Shown here: positions 46,396 to 59,150 of the stretch, one piece after another
Position numbering within the stretch: the stretch's first letter is position 1
Layout of the letters: the number at the start of each line of letters is the position of its first letter
Assembly (NCBI RefSeq): GCF_910592395.1
Contig: NC_088316.1
Coordinates: 5,148,001-5,212,000 of the forward strand
Direction of reading: 5' to 3'
Origin: Lineus longissimus
Lineage: Eukaryota > Nemertea > Pilidiophora > Heteronemertea > Lineidae
DNA: 64,000 nucleotides
Made by a program: the position numbers and the translations under genes
Notes under the pieces: generated by a model
What the model saw: the letters and a program-made list of their open reading frames with translations, nothing else
Database searches by the model: none
Told to the model about the DNA's origin: nothing

Positions 46396-47470
46396 GGCCC
46401 CTGTCCCACTAGACGACTGAAAACTGCCCGACGCGACTGTCTCGTCGGCGTGAAAGTCTTGCGGTCATATCTCATGACCCAGTGATCACAACCGTGGGCG
46501 TCCACATTATGCGATTGGGCTGCCGACTGAATAGACGTAACTGGCCGGTGTGGGGTTTCCATTGCCAATTCCAGGGACTTTCACTATCTCGGTGGCCACT
46601 ATGGGAAGAGGAAGGAAAAATGTAGCTGCTCTAGCGGGCATAATCATTCTCCGTAGACGACGAAAGAGAGCACGTGAGCGGATGAGAAGGGCTCTCATCA
46701 AGAGGAGATGGTGGGTCCGCCCTTGGCTGGAGAGACATGATGAGCAAGGCTACTTTAATAACCTTATGGTTGAACTTGCTGATGAGGACATGGAATCATT
46801 CCAAAACTTCACAAGAATGTTCCCTGCACAATTGGCAGAACTAACGGAATGGGTGTCTCCATACATACAACGCACCAACACCACTTTTAGGCCATGTATC
46901 TGTGCCGCTGAGCGACTTGCAATTACCCCGAGGTTTTTGGCGGAAGGTATGTAGCCTACACATTTACATTTTCATTTACATACCATGGCAATACATTATG
47001 CAGTGTGAAAAGTACTTTCCTCCAGTATGTTTAATAGAATGAAGTGACAAAGAAACAACAGTATGAAAGGTTGTATTTAATCAAATTAACAGATTATCAT
47101 TTTGCTATTTCAGGCGAATTCTATCAGTTGATCGTCCCGATCCTCTGTCCAAAACTCCACGGTCGCCATGTTCATGATTATGTACTAAATGCAACCACCT
47201 GATTGGTTATTGCAGGCCAGTCTGGTGGTAAATGCTGGCCACATTGCAAGACCCGACAATGCGATTACGTTGGTAGACCGTTCACATGTAACAACCCGAC
47301 TACGACTCAGTCGCTTGAGACTGGATGAATTCAGTCTTCCAAGACTGGGTCTCGCGACAGCCTACGACTGCCTATGACGAGTTGTGAAGGCGTCCACTTT
47401 ACCCGACCCAATCGTCAGTCTCGAGTCGTCATGAGTCGGGTCGGGCTGAAATCGTGTAGTGGGACAAGGG
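46396..47470 (+). mobile_element. PIF/Harbinger-like remnant with transposase N-terminus
   Basis: Ends GCCCCTGTCCCACTAGACGA and GCCCTTGTCCCACTACACGA (right end inverted) pair over about 20 bp. The plus frame from ATG 46592 reads MGRGRKNV, then RRWWVRPWLERHDEQGYFNN and ELADEDMESFQNFTRMFPAQ, ITPRFLAEG: the conserved N-terminal region of HARBI1-type transposases. After GTATGT at 46950 a possible acceptor TTTCAG at 47115 continues as GEFYQLIVPILCPKLHGRHV, and then the reading ends. The DDE domain is missing, so it is a deletion derivative. Confidence 0.7.
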
Positions 47471-47880
47471 CATCCCGAAATTGGTGGCTTGCATTGGAAC
47501 TAACTTTTTCCCCCTTGTCCGTCATTAAAGGCATTCAAGTGTGTTGGTCAACCATGACTTTCTCCTTTGTCCCTCCGCCATAAGGCCTAGCTTCCCCTTA
47601 TGACATCACTATTTCGGACACTCAGCGCCCCATATTTTCTGGAAAGGTGTATATAGGCAGCAACTAGGCAGGCAAGATAACGTTACACAAAGCCGCCAAT
47701 AGGGGTCTCTCACATCTCACAGTAGGTCGAAATGATTCACGCCTGTACGAGGGATATATTATTAGTGCTAAGTCTGAAATGACCAAGGGCCCTGTATACT
47801 GTGTATACTAAAACTGTATATAGGCCTACTTTTTTTTGGTGTATACTTTTAGTCACTTGAAGATGGCCAAATTAGCCCCT
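47471..47880. repeat. Interspersed repeat block shared with 7017-7190
   Basis: CCCGAAATTGGTGGCTTGCA to about 47660 matches 7017-7190. The following GGCAAGATAACGTTACACAA and CCAATAGGGGTCTCTCACA is the inverse of 63180-63240 (TGTGAGAGACCCTTATTGGC, TGTGTAACTTTATCTTGCC). Confidence 0.65.
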
Positions 47881-48263
47881 CTCCTCCTGCCTGTATAGGC
47901 CCACGAGAGCCACTTCCCACTTCACCCGGACGCAGTGCACCAGCCTCGTTCAAGCCGGAGAATGATAAAAAATACTGTCGAGTCCCTCAGGAGCTGTTCT
48001 GCATCCCTAGGGAAATCAAGGAGTGGCAGTACGTAACAACCCCTGATTTTCTCACGATTCATTGCTAGTACCGGTAGGCCAACATGTATCTTATTACTGA
48101 GGAGGAATCGCCACTTTTAGGGAAACGTGAAAAGCTTACTCCATGCTCTAAGGAGCTTACCCCGATTTACTACAAGCACAGGAGCCGGGCCGCTCCATAT
48201 TTTCTGGTCCCACAGGAGATGTTCGGTGTTCCACATCACTACTTTCTCATTGTTGTAGGGTAG
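47850..48263 (+). other. Two protein-like fragments, origin unknown
   Basis: First: after CTTTTAG at about 47849 an open stretch includes PASFKPENDKKYCRVPQELF and CIPREIKEWQ. Second: a 59-codon frame from ATG 48084 to TAG 48263 starts MYLITEEESPLLGKREKLTP and includes APYFLVPQEMFGVPHHYF. The two share a VPQExFxxP motif, as if from one repeated domain. EEESPLL fits an acidic dileucine sorting signal by pattern only. No family recognised; may be gene debris upstream of acid ceramidase. Confidence 0.25.
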
Positions 48264-48536
48264 ACATGGTAGAGCCCATCAATCTATCTTCAATAGCGAA
48301 ATTTTCTGAAGTCCATTGAAGCATGCCTCGAAAGCCAACTTCCATGTTTGATATACTTTTAGCACATTGTCATTTCCAATTGCCGACTAACCCGTTTTGA
48401 ACCAACCCCATTCTAGATCACATGACCAACTGAACGTTTCATGTCACATGATGATAAAATGGTAGACGGCCCTGGTGCGATAAACATGATAAATCTCTAA
48501 CAAGTTTGTTGCCGTATTTAACAAGTTTCTTCAAAT

Positions 48537-51500
48537 ATGGCGGTTTTCACACCATTTGTTTCATCACTGGCTGTCTTTCTGACATTATTTGTTATTGTAT
48601 CATCACAGTTTCCACCCGTAAGTAGTGTACCGCCATATTTATACTGACTCGTGACTGTCGCAGTAAAGGTCCGGACAACAGTAGGCCTACAGACTACAGA
48701 GACAACCAAGACTACCATTGATTTTTTAAGCCTTTTAGCAGTTAAATTGTCAATGTTTGACCGCGACGCATCAAATACTGCGTGGGGTTGTGAATCTGAA
48801 ATTTTGATATGATATTCCGGACAGTCGGGCAAGTAAATGGTGAAAAGTAAACTTGTAGTTGACCACGGAAATTTTTTGATAATCGACAAATTAGACAGAC
48901 ATTGATATTTCCACTCTTTTCAGCCAACTGGCAGAAAAATCTCAAAACTCTCGAAATTAATTTTTTCATCAAATAATTTCTTTATTATCTGTAGACTTGC
49001 CACAACAAATATTTTTTCAATACCTCTCCAAATATATAGTACTTGAGAGTTAAAAACATGCATTCGTCTAATTGATAGGCCTGGACCCTCCAACCTATGA
49101 ATATTCATTGGTGGTATTGTCTCTACAACCTATAGTGACACACAGGCAGGCTTTTACTTCGGCTTGGCTTATGCAGGACGAGTTCCTCTCTCTCTCTCGG
49201 ACTCTGGCACTCAGTCTTCTCTGCGTCTGGACTCAGTAAATTCTATCAAAAAAGACTTCATTTTTAAAGTAGAATGTTTTAGCTTTAAAAATACTCGACG
49301 ATGTCGAGGGGGCCTATCACGTCATAATATGTATCACAAATGGTAGTATGTGAAAATAAATTTCAGCCATTTTACAACGACCTTTTCACAGGCAGCGAAA
49401 GTTTATCGTGAGATAAAAGTCACGTTTTAAATCAAATCACATCACCAAAAGCGTTCAAAATATCATGAACATTGAAAGGCATGGACAACTTGAAGTAAGT
49501 TGCTTGAATAAGCTAATATATTTTTACTTTCATGCGATGGTAAACAAACGTTGCCTGTGAAAAGGGTCGTTTCAAAATGGCCAAAATTTATTTTCGCAGG
49601 GTGTCTATTGGTAGGCCTATACCATTGGCTGCCGCAAGCCATTGAAAATTTGTCCTTGTGCGTCACAGGCAGATACTTAATGACCTTATACTCAATTTTC
49701 ATTGAAGATACCATGCCTAAAATCTTGTCGGAGACTACAGAAGTATTGTTTTCAGTTATAAACTCATATCAATTTTAGTTGAACTGAAAATACTCACTGA
49801 AGTTTAAACTCTATGAGTTAAAAGGAGCACCATACTTAATCACAAACTACCAAGTATCTGTGGCACAAAGTCACCAAATTTTAAATAACTTGAAATTAGT
49901 GGCCTGGGTACAACTCTCGTTACAAAGCTGGTATGTCTTCGAAACCAACAAAGCAGACTACATGATTTATACCGATGAAGTAACTCGCCATATGGTCACA
50001 TTGTCGTTCATACATGTCATACAAGTCATACATGTCACACATTGGCAGTCATGGCAGTTACCGGAAGTTAAAATCAAAGTTGAAACACGTACTGCCTGAT
50101 AATTATGGACATGTTTGTTTGAGGAAATAAGTTGACATGCCTCCGGGAAAACCTAGTGCTTTGCTGCTGTTACATGTAGGATCGACCGGCGGTGTGATTG
50201 TTGCAACCTAATTGTCCCATGGATGGTGAAATCTGTGTATCAAAAACACAGATGCTTGGCAAATTTACTTCTCAATCATATTCATCAATCAAATCCGCTC
50301 TGTATGTTAAAGGGCACTTGCTATCTCTCAGAAAGAATGATTGATAAGTAGGACATGTCATGAATGTTGAGAGTCACATGGTGCTAATTATGTCGTGATG
50401 CTATTGAAGTTATTGTGATAAGCATGACTAACAAGAACAACGTCTGATTTTTTTTCAGTATGAAGAAATTTGCGTCCATGATAAGTATCCTCCACCAGCA
50501 AAGTAAGTGAAAATAAAACCTGTCAATAGTGTCATCCTAAACAGCATCCAGTAATGGCAGTAGCTCCACTAAAGTGTATTACCTTGGGCGGCACTTTTTT
50601 TATAATATAAACCTTGGTTAGCGTGATTTTTCATCCAAGGACAAGCTGAGGAGGGTGGAATAAAAAAAAGATTAAAAAAAAACTATTTTTGCTCTCACGA
50701 AAGACTTCTGTAGAGGCAGCTCAGAGGAGGAAGAAATAGAAATAAGATGTTATTTCACAATAAAAGTTTCTGTTTCAATCTTTGCGTGGCATTATGCCTA
50801 TGGGGAGATCTTGCGCAACTCTAGGTTGGTCTCACTCCACAGTGCGGTGGTTGTCAAATTTTGCACTCGGGCTTCGTGGACCTGAACGGCGGCGATTTTG
50901 AGTGCGGCGTCTTGCTAAATGACAAAAAAAAATCGACCAAGGTATAAAAAAAATCTTGCCTTAGTATGATATTTAATTTCGAAAGTGTGACCCATCACAC
51001 CAAAATGGGAAGTAAGTCACACTTACGGCATTGAGATGTTCATAAACCGTAAGCTTAGATTTTGAAAAGTTTTATATTGATACCACTCCTATCTTTACCA
51101 TTTGACACAGGAGTCAATGGGATACACCATAAAGTACTACTCTACATCAGATGCCCATTGTGTACCCGATACACTGTGAATTGAAAATACAGTCTGAAAC
51201 AACTAACAATACATTGTTTTTCCTTCAGGGACAAGGTTCCAACAGAAGTAGTCAACTTGGATCTCCCTCCAATAGAGCGATGGCAAAATGTGATGAAAGA
51301 CAAAGGCCCTGCTGTAAGTTCATTGGTTTTTCCATCTCAACCCCACGAATCATTTTTGCATTATTATCCTGCAGTGGTTGCAATCTGATTCATGCAGGAA
51401 AATCATCAAAGTAGAGGAATATATTATCAGACAGTCCAGAACTCCATCTACATGTACAAAGGTCAATCTTAGCCTACTGTTTCAGCTCTGTCCTGAAGCT

Positions 51501-54500
51501 CACTTTCATCATCTCACCATATTTTCAGGTACAAGGTTTATTGAAAGCGTTTATCCTCTTCATATCTGACTTTTTCGGAGAAGCAACAACAAATGAAATT
51601 CTCCGTCTGGTCAATATATTTGTGGTAAGTTTACAAATTATGGGGCCAAACCGCCTAGATGTATTTGCCTCCCCCATGCCTGTCTGTCTCAGTTGTTTTA
51701 GACCAGGGAAGGTGTTGGTTTTTTGGAGTTGCAAACAATTAATGACTCAGTGTTACCAGTAAACGTTGGATATGAACAGAGAGAGCCTTGACATTTCCTG
51801 CTTGAGCACTGCAGGTAGAGGTTCTCAAAGTATGTCACAGATAAACATACTGTGTAGACAGATACACAAATACTTTGTATGATAAGTTTCAGCAGAGTTG
51901 CAAGCGTGATCACTGAACTAGGGCATTTCAGATCAGAACAGCAACCCCTTCAAGGACGACAAGTTCTGAACCGTGGAATGGCAATTTTGCCAAAAAATGA
52001 TATTTTGATATATTGGAAGTTTGGCTTCAGAGAAACAAAATCAAGGAGGAGGAGACATCTATTTGACAAAGTTAAAGGTTTTCTAATGTGAAATCAATTC
52101 AGTTAGAATCCACCCCACTTCACTGTGAAATTGATGTTCTGGACACTTGCTTTCGTTCTAGGGAGCTTTGGATGATACTCTTCCGCCTCCATTTCCCGAT
52201 GAACTCAGAGGCATAGCAAAAGCTACGGGTATACCTCTAGGTAAGTCGAAACATTATGTGACCTGTCAAAAGATGGCACTCTGATTGACGTATATAATGG
52301 AGAAACAAAAACAAAAGGATGGTGAACAAAAATTTCTTTTTTCCCCAAAAAATTGTTTTTCTTGGAAAATAATCGTTGTATGAGTGTTATAAACTCTCTG
52401 ATGTGCCTGAGTGGATTAAGTGGTACAAGAATGTCCCGCTGGAAAATCAGCACCATATTTCCTAGAGTGGATGTTTTTCCTGCAGTTCTATTGGACCACT
52501 CACCAAACAGAGGTATTTTCAAGTGTCTAATTGTGATTTTGTTGCCAAATTTTAGCATTTTCTATCGGTTAGCTAAATGACCTCGAGAAGAGGAACTCCT
52601 AAATCGAAATGAGCGGAACTGAGGTATGCCCTCGAGAAATGTGGTGCAGATTTTCCAGGGTGATGTTGATGTATCACAGTTGTGTAAACAGCACATTTAT
52701 AGGTTTGACATGACTGTATCCCAGCTGAAGTGATGGCATCACCGAAACATTTCATGCCCCTGCCATTTCCCTAATAGTTATACAAGAATCATTCTAAGCT
52801 ACTTGTTTTTCTCTCCCCCGTAGGTGAAGTGGTGCTATACAATATATTCTATGAAGTGTTTACTGTTTGTACGTCTGTGATAGCTGAAGATCCCCACGGC
52901 AGATTGCATCATGCAAGAAACTTGGATTTTGGCCTCTTCCTTGGGTGAGTGTCCTGGCTTGAGATGCGAGAGAAGACAGAATTCTTCTCTTCAGCCTCTT
53001 CCTCTGGTGAGTCATCCTCTTGCAAACAGGGCCTACAACTTCCCTTACGAGTGAGTAAGTATGTATCGAGTGAAATGGCCTGATATTGTTAGGATGCGGG
53101 TGAGTGTCCTTGAGATGCGAGATAAGACAGAATCCTTCTCTTCAGCTTACAGTTAGGATGAGTTTTTCCCCATTCAGTTTTTTCCTCCTCGGCGTGATAG
53201 AGGGCTGTGTGTACTCAACATAGGGAGAACGTTTTATGGATTTTAGGTCCATTTTGCGTTTATACACATGGGTGCAGGTGGTCGTGGAGGGCAATTGAAA
53301 AACGACTTGAAAATATACACCAGGCTAAATATATATATATATATATAGATTTTTTATTGAAAACTACCAATGTGGACAATTACAAAAATAGAAACTCAGG
53401 GCTATTGCTAACAAGCATTAGCAGCCCTGGACAAAAGTAAAATCACAAATTTACATTGGCTTAAAGGGAAGCATTAACAGGAATAAGTGCAGTGGCGCTC
53501 TGAGTGAGATCGACAACAAGTTGCAGGAAAGCATTGTAGATAATCCTGCTGACCCTAACCATAGCCTGGATATCACTAGCTTTTGTGAAATTATTGAAAC
53601 TGTTGAGTAAGGCCTGCAACCTGTCCTCAGTGCTAAATGTACACTAGGCTCTAGTGTGCACATGCATACAAGGAGAGGGAGTGCTGACAAGTCAGAAAAC
53701 TGTCCATAGGACGTACTATGAAGTAAGCCCCTGAGCATTTTTGCTTGCCACTAATGGTCAGCAACAAAAAATGGTGTTGACATTACCAACGTAGACCACC
53801 TGAGGTCTTTCGGTGGCCCGTGCATGAACACAATGCAAGTGCAAGGAATCTTGTTGTCATGTATCACTCAAAGGACAAAGCAATTGGAAGTTAAAAACAA
53901 CTTGCTCGGTGTTCATCATCATCATCAAAAAAGGCATCGTGGCGCCGGTACAGGAATGTTACAGATGAGTGTGCCATGTTACAGACGAGTGTGGCAGTTC
54001 CAGATACCAGGCAAATTAGCGATAGATTTCTTTCTAAAGGTGCATTCATTCAAAATCTAGACTGTACTGGCTCCTGTCAACTGAACTTACATTTTGACTT
54101 GAGTTGCATTATAATTTCAGCTGGGACCAGAAGACTCACGCTTGGAACATCACCACGGCCCTCCGGCCTGCTGTCGTTAACCTTGACTGGCAAAGAGGAG
54201 GGAAGACTGTCTTCAAATCAGTCAACTTCGCCGGATATGTCGGCATTTTGACAGCCATGAAACCGGTAAGTGGGATGTTGTCACTGCCTATATGTATGGT
54301 TCAGTTTTGTTGCTTCCATTCAATTTGACCTCATTAATCAGGGCACCTCTCTATTAAGGACAGCATTTGTCAGTCCTTCATAAAATAGAGAGGTGTCCTG
54401 ATTAGAGAGGTTCTACTGTACTTTGTCCATTTGCAGCAACTCTTCACACTGACGATGAATGAGCGGTTTAACATCAAGGGTGGTTACATCGGCATAATCA

Positions 54501-56587
54501 ACTGGATTTTGGGCGATCGGAAATCACGCTGGATGGGCTTTCTGACCCGTTTGGTCATGGAGACCGCTAAAGGTTACGAAGAGGCCAAAGAACTCCTCTC
54601 CAACGAGCCCATGTTAGCTCCCGCGTATTTCATCCTCGGAGGCAATTCATCTGGACAGGTATGTATTGATGCATGTAAGGTAAAGTGGTACAATTATAGC
54701 CACAGTGTCGGCGTGTGCTTTAATTGAGTTTGCTTAAAATAGACCATGAAAGCGGGAAGTTTATCAAACTGGTCTTTGGCTTGACAGATATGTATTGATG
54801 TATGTAAGGTAAAGTGGTACAACTATGTGTATTATTATGATGTGCAGTGAACATTGAGACATTCACTATCATGACTCTCATATCACTGTCAGTAGATCAC
54901 TGACAGTTTTCATATATCAGAATCATGATTGTCAGGATGGCATTTTGTTCATTTTCTAGGGTTGTGTGATCACGCGTAGCAGCGCTAAGGCCATTGATGT
55001 GTGGGAGATGAAGCGGACAGGTCATCCTTGGTTCATCCTGGAGACAAACTATGACCACTGGGAGGCGCCGTTGTTTCTCGATGATCGACGTACTCCAGCC
55101 AACAAGTGCATGGCCAATATGACACAAGCAGTAAGTATACAAGTCTGTTGTCTTCGAGGGTCGCAGCTGGTGAGGTTGATGATGGCTGAGGAAACACACC
55201 AAGGCAAAAAATCTCATCACTGGGTTGTAACTGAGAAGGGGAATCCCCAACAATGCAATGTAATGCACAGCGTGCAATGCACAGCGTGCAATACAATGCA
55301 ATACAATGCACATTGCAATACAATGCAATGCACAGCGTGTTAGTACTTATACTTATCACCACACGAAAACAAATTCATGCTCTAGATTTCTGCCCTAGTT
55401 TACCATAGACTACCAAGGCTCGTACAGGGTCACAATGTACACTGTAATAAAAAGGAAAATGTCAAAAAGCCTCTAAGATTTCCAATAGAAATACTTCATT
55501 CTCTCTCAAACTGAGTTATCAACATCAACACTAGACATTGTGAGATTTTAGAATCAATGTTAGACCAGTCCGTGTATAATATATAAGCTCATTTAGACAT
55601 GTAGGCCTCCTCTACAAACGGCTAGGCTATGCGTCAATTATAAAGGGAGCTCAAAGTTTAAGGCTAGCTGCTGCCAATAGAGAGGGTGGTTGGGTAGCAG
55701 TTGCCCAGGGGGAAGATCACTCCGTCTGTCTTGGTATGCATATCTGTGATCTGTTTTTTGATAGCAAAGGATGCTAATTGTGGTCAAAAAGGTGGGCCTG
55801 TGCGGGCAGTCAACCTCCCATATCCGCTGAAAACCCAGTGAAAATTCTTTTGGTTCAGACGCGGCCCATCTGATGGAGTTGGTGTAATTTACCTCGTCGA
55901 TTCAATCGCCACAGTCAACCCCCCCATTTGACCATGTAGATCTGCATCCTTGGGCATGGAGTGATTGGGGGTGAAAGATGTAGCTCTCATTGGGCACCCC
56001 ACTGTGGAAGATTTTCACATACATGAACAAGACTGTACTTTTGCTCGCTGGAATGTTTTCTTCAAAACATTGCGGACCTAAAATGAAAGCGATTTCATAT
56101 TTGCTTTTCAGAATGTTGGCTTCCCTGGAATATACAATGTGCTGTCTTCCAAACCAGTGTTGAATAAGGTATGTTCATGCATCGCTTTAGTAGTTTATCG
56201 ATTCTCTTAAACCTTTCTCTGCAGCATCCCTTTTTCCCCAGCATCATCTTGTACTGACAGTGGATACAAATTCTGAGCAGTAGACGTAGAGTTTGGCATC
56301 TTAAATAAAAGATCACCATGTCCTTTCCCAGCCACCGTAACTATGAGTCTTTGACTGTGGCAATATTTATTTCTGTTTACTTGTGGTACATTGTCAATGT
56401 AATGGAACAGTGTCAAGGGGAACAGGCCAGACATTTAGAGATTGGGATAATGTCGACTAGTACTATGTCTGATATAATCTAAACCCTCTCCTTTCAGCTG
56501 ACTGCATACACAGCTCTGATGCAGGTCAACAGTGGCACGTTCGAATCATATCTTCGGTACTGTCCTGACCCATGCTTCCCTTGGTGA
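48537..56587 (+). CDS. ASAH1: Acid ceramidase (N-acylsphingosine amidohydrolase), complete, 11 exons
   Basis: Lysosomal enzyme splitting ceramide into sphingosine and fatty acid. Exons: 48537-48617, 50459-50502, 51229-51313, 51529-51624, 52162-52240, 52824-52944, 54121-54265, 54437-54658, 54960-55130, 56112-56168, 56498-56587; all GT-AG, total 1191 nt, 396 aa against 395 in human. Residues 1-23 are a signal peptide ([20 protein letters not shown]). The alpha part carries [11 protein letters not shown]. The autocleavage nucleophile is C144 in [11 protein letters not shown], opening the beta part. R160 and D163 (ARNLDFG), N321 (TNYDHW) and R334 (DDRRTP) match human C143, R159, D162, N320 and R333. 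N287 in GGNSSG is a conserved glycosylation site. The end is CPDPCFPW. Introns hold MITE copies (49350-49600; 54315-54418). Confidence 0.97.
48713..49110. repeat. Repeat block in acid ceramidase intron 1, shared with 7684-8110
   Basis: It runs from ACCATTGATTTTTTAAG(C/G)C to the CCAACCTATGAATATTCA region, with small indels relative to 7684-8110. Confidence 0.75.
49350..49600. mobile_element. ~250-bp palindromic MITE, copy 2 (acid ceramidase intron 1)
   Basis: GTGAAAATAAATTTCAGCCA at the left is mirrored by GGCCAAAATTTATTTTCGCA at the right. Same family as 42227-42470. Confidence 0.85.
53330..53348. repeat. (TA)n microsatellite in acid ceramidase intron 6
   Basis: A run of about nine TA units in the 1.18-kb intron between exons 6 and 7. 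Confidence 0.85.
54315..54418. mobile_element. Truncated TACAGTAGAACCTC-family MITE in acid ceramidase intron 7
   Basis: CCATTCAATTTGACCTC through GTCCTGATTAGAGAGG to GTTCTACTGTA; only the right half of the 174-bp element is present. It ends 18 bp before the exon 8 acceptor, so the polypyrimidine side of this intron is partly element-derived. Confidence 0.75.
55252..55342. repeat. AATGCA/GCGTGC simple tandem array in acid ceramidase intron 9
   Basis: Interleaved short units CAATGCAATACAATGCA and CACAGCGTGCAATG repeat for about 90 bp. Overlapping frames on both strands rich in Cys/His/Ala are products of the repeat. Confidence 0.8.
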
Positions 56588-56768
56588 GAGACGCTGGCGG
56601 AATCAATGCTTCCTTTCGTCACCCTGCCTGATCAGCTTCTGTTAACTGAGGAAATCTTGGGTTAATGTTAAAAATTAAGAGGTGATTTCCAGTATGCGAA
56701 GCAGGATTTTATTTTTCAAGGTCACGGTATTATTAATCTGATGAAAAACCTATATACGAGTATTTAGG

Positions 56769-56774
56769 AATAAA
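56769..56774 (+). promoter_or_regulatory. Putative polyadenylation signal of acid ceramidase
   Basis: AATAAA 182 nt after the TGA stop, the first one in the 3' flank. Confidence 0.5.
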
Positions 56775-58614
56775 ACTGTGCTGCACAGCTGATCATGCTT
56801 GGTGATAGCGAGAGATGACTTGTGCTTTCCATGGTGCGGGGAGATGACATTTTCTTTCTGATATTTGGGAAGATATGACGCTGTTCGATACATTCTAGAT
56901 TTTTGGACCATAAACAACGAATTATTCTTTATCCGGTTTACCAATTGTTTGAAATGATTGTTTATGCAACTTGTCAAGGGGGGGGGGCAACCTCAGTTAC
57001 ATGGGTAGAGCATCTTTGTACACCGAGTTTTTGATGTGCGCCCTCCAGCGGGAACTATAGTCTCGTAGTCTCAAATACCCAGGCCCCCCCTTGTGCATGC
57101 CAACTTTTTTTCTCCACCCCATATTGCAGGTGTACATTAACATATACACCCCTTATACTGGTCTTTACTTATCTCCCACAACTTGAGTTTGGGAAAATAT
57201 TGCTGCAGTTTGGTATCTGAGTAGCATGTAATTGACAACCAATAAGTTGCATATATTTTTTATCTTCTGACAAGTATCTTTTGAAGTATGCCCCTGGGCC
57301 TATTGAGAGGCTTGACTAAGATTGGGTCTATTTGCCCTGTATGGGTCTTGCTTTTGTGATAGAAAAAAAGCCGAGAATCTGGCAGGCCTTCCAGTTTGCC
57401 GAGCTGGCATGGCCTGGGGAGGAAAGATTTATTTAATAAAGTTGGAAGAATTGTGTTGTTTGAGTCTTTCAACGAAATATCGTTGTAACGAAATATCGTT
57501 GTGTTCATCTGGTTATCAAGTCCTTAAAGCATGATTGGCATCAGATATAGAGGAAAATGTACCGTCGGTTTGTCCTATGGATAGTGAAGAATTAGAAAAA
57601 TACACATGGGTTGATTTTATGCGTGCACCACAGTGTTACCCACTGGTTAAGTCAGCTCCAAATTTAGTGCATATAATTTCACATTGTCAATGCTACCAGA
57701 AGGAGATAGTTAATTGGAGAAAATGTACCAATGAGCACACATTTTGGTTGTTTTTCTTGTGAAGCAGCCATTCTCCCAGGGCTCAAAGAGGCTGCTCGGT
57801 AAGTTGGAAGGCCTGATAAGATTCTCGGCAATCTACAGAAATGATCCTCCAGGGAGTTTACATGGGGAGTGATTTCCCTGTTCATGATTACTGGTGGGCC
57901 AGGAAAATGGAGAATTAATGCAGTTATACTTACGGCCATAGTGAAGTTATTATGCATACGAATTTGCTGAAACTTGGTATTTATAATATTCGTATTTGTC
58001 TCCACACCGGCAATGCTGAAATTTATATCTAGTGCGGCGTATTTATACAGATTCAAAGAAGTCGGTGGAACATTTTCACCAAAGGCATTTTTGGAGAGAA
58101 AAAAGAAAGAAATGCAATGTCTTTTTTATTTTCCAGTTTGTGACGTGTATCATTCAACACTCTGTAGTGTTCAGAGGCAAATACCACTTTATGCCATTAT
58201 AAGTAAACTCTAAAGTTTCTGCTGTAATCGTCACTGTTTTTGTTGTGCAGAATGTCTGCCCCCTTCTCCACAGAAGATTGCAACAAATAACGAATTCATA
58301 CAAAAAAGATATTTAGTAACCAATATTGTTACTGAAATGTAATAATCCTCTTTGGTCAGAATTGCTTTACAACCGATTCTTACGCATTGAATGAGTCAGT
58401 TCCTCGATCATACTGAAGTTGGGGTTCGTGTTGTTTGTACGGTGAAGCCTTGGGAGAACTAATAAGCGGTTGGAGGGGTAATTTTGGCAAAAAAAGTTCT
58501 GTTGATCTACGTCGGATGGCGCCGAATGTGTTAAGGGGAAAACTTGAAATTTGGCACTATTAGTTCAATATGTAGCATTTCTCCGGGATTTTGTTCACGA
58601 GATGCATACTCCAG
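56775..58614. other. No gene seen; one dispersed repeat
   Basis: 57360-57560 matches 40705-40905 (GGCCTTCCAGTTTGCCGAGC, TCTTTCAACGAAATATCGTT, GTTCATCTGGT). Nearby open frames at 57535-57762 and 57679-58056 lack domains. A poly-G run lies near 56977. Confidence 0.5.
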
Positions 58615-59150
58615 GCATGCTACCGGCCCGAAAATTCCTAAAAATCCCTAAATATTTTTTTCTCCCTAAAATGGAGACATTTTTAGACATTTTCCCTAAA
58701 TATCCCTAAACTTCTCCTTTTTTCCGGTTAAAACGTCACTGGTTATTGAAGGTCGCTAGCTTGGAAGTGGAGTGTGGATCTTTCTTTGACCTGTCAAGTC
58801 ACCTGCCACAACACTGGAATCTTTTGGAAGTGTCTTCCAGCAGCTTATGAATGATAGTCCAGGTCCAGTCCAGTTGATCTTGAAGGTTCAGATTCTGAAG
58901 ACCACAGAGCCAATTTCCATGCAAGTGCCAGCAGACAACCATTTCGTTATTTGATCTTACATGTCTTATGCTACATGTAAGTAGCAGAGTAAGAAGCAAG
59001 AAATGCGCATATACCAGATGTAGGCCTACTTCAGTAACCCTAAAAATCCCTAATTTTCCCACGAATGTTCCCTAAAAATCCCTAATGTTTTAAAGAAAAA
59101 TTCCTAAATTTTGCCCTAAAAGTTGGCTAACGGTTGGTAGCATGCCTGAT
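58615..59150. mobile_element. ~535-bp element with GGCATGCTACC inverted ends and CCCTAAA repeats
   Basis: GGCATGCTACCGGCC at the left is mirrored by GGTTGGTAGCATGCC at the right. Inside both arms are strings of AAAATCCCTAAA-type units, so arms also pair internally. No transposase. Confidence 0.75.

Noticed and set aside
48518-48889. Minus frame over acid ceramidase exon 1, similar to 7604-7897
   Set aside because: Similarity follows from the shared repeat block, and exon 1 on the plus strand explains the 48537-48617 part.
54897-55362. Long Cys/His/Ala frames antisense to acid ceramidase exon 9 and intron 9
   Set aside because: They come from the AATGCA simple repeat and from the shadow of a real exon.
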